The translations under genes and the position numbers were made by a program. A stretch of 64,000 nucleotides of DNA, from assembly GCF_910596095.1 (NCBI RefSeq), contig NC_056550.1, forward strand, positions 27,085,001 through 27,149,000. Reading direction: 5' to 3'. Within the stretch, counting starts at the first letter, position 1, and every line of letters starts with the position of its first letter. This DNA comes from Thunnus maccoyii. Lineage: Eukaryota; Chordata; Actinopteri; Scombriformes; Scombridae. The notes under the pieces were generated by a model, which was given only the letters and a program-made list of their open reading frames with translations, ran no database searches and was not told the DNA's origin. Shown in pieces: positions 58,327 to 64,000 of the stretch.

Positions 58327-58580
58327 AACTTTCTATCTTCTATATAACATTTTTGATACAATGTTTCATAAAATTGCCTCATTAAAATTGAATGTTTTTT
58401 ATCATTTTAACATGAAAAACAAGTCATCGTAACAAGATGCATAATAGAAAAAATACTGAAGAATCAAGAAAGGTGTTTGAGGTGAAACATTGTATCTGTA
58501 TCTCATAAAAATAGGATGTTCATGAAGGTCTGAATAAATCATTCAAGTCTTACTGCTCTTACTGAGCAACCAGGATGTGG
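57780..58580 (+). repeat. Tandem duplication of about 414 bases in unit 2 intron
   Basis: TTAAAAAGGGCTCAAACAAT starts each half (57782 and 58196), and GAGCAACCAGGATGTGGTTT ends each (near 58153 and 58563). The first half keeps 29 bases (TAAATAAAACTAAACTTTTA and on) missing from the second. Unit 3 has the segment once (63125-63560). Confidence 0.7.
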
Positions 58581-59174
58581 TTTTTATTGGTAGGCAGACA
58601 TTCTCCGTCTCTATCGAGGCAAAACCAAGCCCATCGGATGTATTTGTCATGAGAAGAGCACTCAATATTATGGGAGAACTTTATAATTATAATGAGAAAG
58701 TAGTTCTTAATGAGGAAATCACATTTTCTCATTATGATGGGAAACATTTTCTCGTTGAAAAGGAAGATGCTTTTTTTGTTAGAACGGGAAAAGTGAAGGA
58801 AACTTTTTTTTTTTTACTAAGGGTTGCAATTCTGTGCTGCTGTAATTATGCATAATGGGAAACTGTGAAGCAGTCCTTTTTACCATACAGAACCATCACC
58901 TATAAATACTGTGTCCACAGGAGAATTAGGAGTTTTTTTTACACTAACATGAAATAATATTACAGACCACCAATCTATAAGAGCTACAAGCAGTTTAGAG
59001 TCTCCTCTTTATCTGTGTATCATGACTTTTGGACCCAGTAAACACAACACCTGAATTTTAGTCTGACATGCTCACAGTGACAATATTAATATGCTGATGT
59101 TTAGCAGGCAAAGTATTAGAAAAATTAAAAATTGAAAAAACTGACGGTGGCGTTAGATGAAACGTTAAATGACA

Positions 59175-59780
59175 GTTTCTCAATTTTTCAAGTGTGTCTT
59201 AAAAACAACAGTTATGTGTCCATAGTAACAGTGAAAGAGGTTTTCCTCGCTATAATCATTCCTCCTGTTCATACTGGATATTAAAAGATCCTTCAAACGT
59301 GCTTTCAATGTAAGTGATGGAGGCCAAAATCCACCGTTTTGTCATTTAAAAGTCTCTGTGAAGTTTATATGAGGCTTCATCAGTCTGAGTTAGTCATATC
59401 AAGTGGATATCTGACACATTTACAGTCTTTTTAGCATCAAATTCCCTCTTTGTGTTTCCTCGGACAGTGTTTCCCTGTTGAGCTGCAGGTGGAAGTATAG
59501 TAACAAAAAGAGGGACTTTGGCAGTAAAAAAGACTGTAACATTGAAAGATATCTACTTGATTTGACTCATTTGGACGCTGAAGCTTCATATTAGCTTCAG
59601 ATAAACTTTTAAACACATTTTTTGCACAGAAGGAGGACTGTGGATTTTGTCCTCCATCACTTCCATTGTAAGGTCATTATGAAGGGATCCTCTAATGGTC
59701 AGTATGAACAGGAGGAATGATTACAGCAAGAAAAACAGGCTTCACTGTTCATTTGGGCTCCTGACTGTTGTTCTTTTATT
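59175..59780. repeat. Foldback family D, complete copy inside unit 2
   Basis: It starts TTTTTCAAGTGTGTCTTAAA, has the centre CCCTGTTGAGCTGCAGGTGG and the right arm ATGAACAGGAGGAATGATTA. It is intact here, whereas the equivalent in unit 1 is interrupted by a LINE piece. Confidence 0.65.
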
Positions 59781-60897
59781 GGTATTTTCCATTATACAAA
59801 AATATAGTTATCTTGACATGTGGATACATATGCGGTCTGTTATCATCATCCTCCCACATCCTCTAATCCAGGGTCACACAAATCACAGAAAGAGAAAGAA
59901 TGAGCACATATAAAAAGAGAGAAAAAAATAATAATAGTAATAATATTAGTAAGAATATATAAAAATAATAACAATAAAATACAACTTATGCGTGTTTAGG
60001 CCCATAGAGTATGTGACTTCCAAATGTTGTTGGATGAATTCTGATAATGGAACAAGTCATTTTGCAGGGGCTGTGATGTCAAAAAAAAAAAAAAAATCCA
60101 CTGTTTTACAGCTGCTTCTATGGACCCAGAATTCCTAATAACACAATTTAGCCACTATATCAAACTGGCTTCACAGCACAGTGCTGATCTTGGGGCCTTG
60201 GGCTGTACTTAGGCACAGCAGGGGCTATGAGCTAAATGCTAACACCAGAATGCTAGCATGCTAATGTTTAGAGGGTATTATGTTTACCATGTTCACCAGC
60301 TTAGTTTGGTGTGGTATAGCAAAACACACCAAAGTGCTAATTAGCACTAAACACAAGGTACAGCTAAGGCAGATGGGAATGTCAGTTTTGTAGGTATTTG
60401 GTCATAAACTAAAGTACAAAATTTTGTAGCAATCCATTTAATAATTGTCGACACATTTCACTAAAAACCAAAAATGTTGACCTCATCGTGGCACTAAAGG
60501 AAAAGCACTTTGTGTTTGGTGCTAATTAGCAAATGTTACCATGCAAACACGCTAAACTACCCGTTAAACATCAGCATGTTAGCATTGACACTGTGAGCAT
60601 GTTAGCATGCTGACATTAGCATTTAGCTCTCAGTTTCATTTCACTATTGATAAAGCTAGGCTAACAGTTTTCCTCTGCTTGTTCCAGTCTTTTTGTGCGA
60701 AGCTAGGCTAAACAGATCCTCTAGAAGAACAACACATCAAATTAACCTCAAATATTACTACATGTCTCTGAATCATGTCCTAGTTGTCTTGTTTCATCCC
60801 TGTATTATTTTTATTTGCAGTATAGTTTATTTGCATGAAATCCTTTTGAAGTTTTTACACTTATGAATCTCTTTCCTACAGTGATACTGAGACCAAC

Positions 60898-61347
60898 ATG
60901 TACCAGTGGGCTGCAGATGACTTTACTCTGCCTGCGGGGATGTTTTTCCAGAGCTTCTCAGCACCAGTTTATGGTAAAACTTTTGAAATGTACCACGGCA
61001 CCAGCAGAGCAAATGCTGCAGCCATCCTGGCCTCAGGTTTTCACCGTTCTCTAGACGGGATGCTCGGCCCAGGCGTCTACCTCAGCAGAGATCTGAAGAA
61101 AGCTATGTTCTATCCCGTTGGTCACCCTGAGCATGACAAAGTCGTCATTAAGGTCTCGGTCAACGTGGGGAAAGTCATCACTATCGAACGTAAGGGCCAC
61201 CCACGTCAGAAGAACTGGCGCGACCCCAAATACGGCGAGGTGTACGACACCGCCTGGATACCTCCTTGGAGTGGAATGGTGAAGAGCAATTTCGAGACGC
61301 ATTGTGTCTGGGATCCCAATCGAATCAAAATCCTTAGTATCGTGTAG
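60898..61347 (+). CDS. Gig2-like PARP-fold protein B, short form without tail
   Basis: A single coding exon (from 60882) of 149 residues. It starts with the same MYQWAADDFTLPAGMFFQSF and keeps MYHGTSRANAAAILASGF, GMLGPGVYLSRDLKKA, YDTAWIPPWSG and CVWDPNRIKIL. His33 and Tyr61 are retained. Relative to gene A, two extra bases appear right after the IKIL(S/N)I codons and the frame meets TAG at 61345. The Gly-Tyr tail is lost, although its remnant (GGATAT... and GCACAAGGCTACATG) is still readable downstream as 3' UTR. The core domain is complete, so the protein is probably functional. Most substitutions are between the PARP-like motifs (for example TVLVNVGRVITIDCK against KVSVNVGKVITIERK). Confidence 0.83.
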   Translation: MYQWAADDFTLPAGMFFQSFSAPVYGKTFEMYHGTSRANAAAILASGFHRSLDGMLGPGVYLSRDLKKAMFYPVGHPEHDKVVIKVSVNVGKVITIERKGHPRQKNWRDPKYGEVYDTAWIPPWSGMVKSNFETHCVWDPNRIKILSIV

Positions 61348-61496
61348 AACCATGTCCAGTCCAACCTGGATGGATATTGATATTGATATGGTTATGGGTA
61401 TGGATATGGTGCACAAGGCTACATGTGAGATATTTTAATATATTTGTATAAAAAGGAAATTATATTTGCATTTTGTTACTCCATTGTAACCTGGAA

Positions 61497-61502
61497 AATA
61501 AA
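61497..61502 (+). terminator. Poly(A) signal of Gig2-like gene B
   Basis: AATAAA in the conserved context GGAAAATAAATCCTGAATAA, 150 bases after the TAG. Confidence 0.6.
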
Positions 61503-62340
61503 TCCTGAATAATTTTATATCTTAAATGGCTGTGTGATGGGTATGTTTTTATTTTGAGATATTCACCTCTGAAACATCTGCTGCCATCTGAATACAATGG
61601 AGGTGAAAAGAATTTTGTTTATTATGTGTGGAGCATTAAAAACACATTTGGAAATATTTAAAACAACTTGCATTTCCAGAAACAGTTACTCTAAATAATC
61701 CACCTCGCTGTAGGTTTTCACATAAATAGTGTCTATTTTAACAATTTGTGGCTGTTATACCAAAAGGTTAACATAACATATCCACCACTGTCACCTCCTA
61801 AAACAAAATATTAAAATAGTCCAGCACATAACGCCTTGTAAAACCATGACATGTCATTTTTACATTTGTAGCCTGGTTGCTGGCTTCATATTTATCATAC
61901 ACACTTCATCTTTAATGGTCTTAAATCTGGGATTTTTAACTCCTAGTCTAAATCTTAACTACTGCTCCTCCCCTCCTTATCTTTATTACCTGGACCAAAT
62001 AAAGTTTACAAGCTGCTTTATGTCATGGAAATGAAAAGCTTACAGCTTCTCCAGCAGAATGAAAACCTAAGCAAATATGACACGAATGTAATCTGGTGTG
62101 TTCTCTCAGTTGTCAAACTTATTTCTTCTTGATAGTGATGTTTTTGTCAAAACGTTTCCCACTGTTATGCAGCTCATCTGTTACTCATCTGTATATGAGC
62201 ATCTGGGCAACAGTTTTATCTTTTTCTTTTTTTCTTGGGGCAAACATAACCGAGGAGGCCTGGAATTCCCTGCTCAGATTTAAAGCCCTAAAACCTCTGA
62301 TGCTATTAGCTGTCAGGACAGAACACATCACTGCTGTGGT

Positions 62341-62408
62341 AAAACTGAAAGAAGACATCATGCACAATTTGGGGATTTCCTCCTGAGGCCTGACGCTCTT
62401 TATACAGG
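62341..62408 (+). promoter_or_regulatory. Gig2-like unit 3 promoter: weakened IRF element, kappaB-like site, weaker TATA
   Basis: A deletion has removed the first GAAA, leaving AAAACTGAAAG (62341-62351). GGGGATTTCC at 62371-62380 fits the NF-kappaB consensus GGGRNWYYCC and is not present in units 1 or 2. The TATA position is TTTATACAGG (62399-62408). Confidence 0.55.
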
Positions 62409-62429
62409 CCACCTCTCAGCGAACATTCA

Positions 62430-62475
62430 TTTCCAATCTGCCTGCACTCGGGGACCAACAACAGACTGGAGACAG
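62430..62475 (+). other. Gig2-like gene C 5' non-coding exon
   Basis: ATCTGCCTGCACTCGGGGAC and GACTGGAGACAG/GTACGTG, with the GT donor at 62476. This is the evidence that a third gene continues to the right. Confidence 0.6.
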
Positions 62476-62643
62476 GTACGTGAAACACACACTTTGTTTT
62501 TTTCACTAGAGTTTTTACAGAAAGTACAAAAAATACCGTGCAACTTAAGCTTGTAGATACAGTGCGTACATGGTTATATACGGCAATGTAATGCTGCCAC
62601 CATGACAAAAAAAGGGCTCAGTTATAATATATAAAGTAATATA

Positions 62644-63284
62644 CAGCTGTGCTCATAAGTTTACATACCCTGGCAGGATTTACAAGATATGTACCACTCA
62701 TAGTGTTTATGGTTGTGATCATAAAGTTCAATTTTGATCTCATCACTCCAAATGACCATGTTCCAGAAGTTTTGAGGCTTATCTAGGTGCTGTTTGGCAT
62801 TTTCTGGCAACTCGACCGTGTTGCCCCATTTTCAAATCTTCAGATATCTTTTTATATCCTTTTTCCTGATTTATAACGTTCAACTATGTTTTCTCGCAGG
62901 TCCTTTTACAGTTCTTTTGCTTTCCCCATGGGTCAGTATCCAGTAAAGCCCTGGATGAAATGTGCAGAAACTCATTGACTATTTATACAAAGTCACTAAT
63001 TACAATAAAACAAGTTATCCTTCATAGCCATTTAAACCTGTGTGTGTATATTATCAGGCCAAACATTCAAGTGTATGTAAACTTTTGATCAGGGCCATTT
63101 GGGATGATTTCTGTTATCATTATGATTTAAAAAAGGCTCAAACAATTAAGTAACAATAAATGGCTTCACCTGACCACTGTCCTCAAATAAAAGAAAAAAT
63201 TTAAGCATGATCAGTCATATTTTCCAAAAAACGGTCAATATTTTATAAATTCTGCCAGGCTATGTAAACTTCTGGGCACAACTG
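62644..63284 (-). pseudogene. Tc1/mariner remnant with both inverted repeats (unit 3)
   Basis: TA at 62642-62643 precedes CAGCTGTGCTCATAAGTTTA. The other end is AACTTCTGGGCACAACTG followed by TA at 63285. The ends are about 38-base imperfect inverted repeats. On the minus strand 62734-62815 encodes KQHLDKPQNFWNMVIWSDE, a transposase fragment. At 641 bases it is a deleted, inactive copy and the parent form of the damaged one in unit 2. Confidence 0.8.
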
Positions 63285-64000
63285 TAACTTTCTATCTTCT
63301 ATATAACATTTTTTGATACAATGTGTCATAAAATTGCCTCATTAAAATTGAATGTTTTTTATCATTTTAACATGAAAAACAAGTCATCGTAACAAGATGC
63401 ATAATAGAAAAAATACTAAAGAATCAAGAAAGGTGTTTGAGGTGTAACATTGTATCTGTATCTCATAAAAATAGGATGTTCATGAAGGTCTGAATAAATC
63501 ATTCAAGTCTTACTGCTCTTACTGAGCAACCAGGATGTGGTTTTTATTGGTAGGCAGACACCAACCAAGCCCATCGGATGTATTTGTCATGAGAAAAGCA
63601 CCTAAAATTATGAGAGACCTTGATCAATATAATGAGAAAGTAGTTCTTAATCAGGAAATCACATTCTATCATTATGATGAGTTTTTTTGTTAAAAAGGAA
63701 GATGCTTTCTTTGTTATAACGAGAAATGTGAAGGCAACCTTTTTTTTTTACTAAGGGTTGCAATTCTGTCCTGCTGTAATTATAAATAATGGGAAAAGAT
63801 ATTATAATAAGATCAGAGTTGAAAAACTGTGAAGCAGTCCTTTTTACCAAACAGAACCATTGTCTATAAATACTGTGCCCACAGGAGAATTAAGAGTATT
63901 TTTAAGGTCACCAATCTATAAGAGCTACAAGCAGTTTAGAGTCTCCTCTTTATCTGTTTATCATGACTTTTGGACCCAGTAAACACAATACCTGAATTTT

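Larger units (their letters stand above)
57388..60881 (+). other. Gig2-like gene B intron (3.5 kb)
   Basis: No gene. Contents: Tc1 remnant 57470-57939, a 414-base tandem duplication (57780-58193 and 58194-58580), conserved unit segment 58910-59115, complete family D foldback 59175-59780, an A/T-rich extra segment, and the GCTAGCATGCTAA-rich repeat 60175-60640. A 92-codon frame at 58577-58855 begins with GTG, is not preserved in unit 3 and is not called. The acceptor TTTCCTACAG ends at 60881. Confidence 0.65.
56825..61975 (+). repeat. Gig2-like array, unit 2
   Basis: It begins TTATTATTATTACCTGGACC and repeats the order of unit 1. Its intron is longer (3.5 kb against 2.24 kb) because it keeps a Tc1-type remnant whose right end is tandemly duplicated, and it has extra sequence at about 59765-59960. 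The coding exon is about 89% identical to unit 1 at the protein level over 149 residues (about 17 differences counted by eye). Confidence 0.75.
61975..64000 (+). repeat. Gig2-like array, unit 3 (partial, runs off the window)
   Basis: It begins TTATTACCTGGACCAAATAA and carries promoter, 5' exon and the first 1.5 kb of intron, in the same order as unit 2 (Tc1 remnant, single copy of the segment duplicated in unit 2, then the conserved segment from 63880). By comparison with units 1 and 2, its coding exon is expected within about 1-2 kb beyond the right edge. Confidence 0.75.

Noticed and set aside
58577..58855. 92-codon frame in the gene B intron
   Set aside because: It begins with GTG and lies in Tc1- and repeat-derived intron sequence. 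The equivalent stretch of unit 3 differs by deletions and is not kept open.

Overview
The window is vertebrate nuclear DNA from a ray-finned fish, most likely a percomorph teleost. The evidence is spliced genes with GT/AG introns, abundant CA/TG microsatellites, many copies of short dispersed elements typical of teleost genomes (foldback/MITE-like elements, Tc1 and L2-type LINE remnants), and a gene family (Gig2) known from fish. All three supported protein-coding loci lie on the + strand. No rRNA, tRNA, CRISPR or prokaryotic feature was seen.

Layout. 1-5.0 kb: intergenic, repeat-rich. 5.1-29.7 kb: a complete RAB40C orthologue with a CpG/GC-box promoter near 5.1-5.3 kb, six coding exons (6489-29678) and a 279-residue product. 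It is an atypical Rab GTPase fused to a SOCS box, a substrate receptor for a Cullin-5 ubiquitin ligase. Its introns (9.9, 5.5, 0.14, 4.7 and 2.05 kb) carry repeats and a few unique blocks that may be regulatory. 29.7-40.1 kb: the probable RAB40C 3' UTR, then intergenic DNA with several long palindromic elements and one excellent CTCF-type motif. 40.3-44.25 kb: a two-exon C2H2 zinc-finger gene with 11 fingers, built from a duplicated five-finger block. 44.3-52.1 kb: intergenic, repeats only. 52.1-64.0 kb: a tandem array of at least three units of a Gig2-like, PARP-fold, interferon-inducible gene. Units 1 and 2 are complete. Unit 3 has its promoter and 5' exon in the window, and its coding exon would lie beyond the right edge.

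How the parts relate. RAB40C (ubiquitin ligase adaptor) and the zinc-finger gene (probable DNA-binding regulator) look like independent neighbours. The Gig2 array is a self-contained innate-immune cluster. Each unit repeats the order: IRF-binding-type element, TATA box, short 5' non-coding exon, intron full of transposon debris, single coding exon, poly(A) signal. The units differ in promoter sites, in transposon content and in whether the protein keeps a glycine/tyrosine/histidine repeat tail. The array is therefore the most interesting part of the window.
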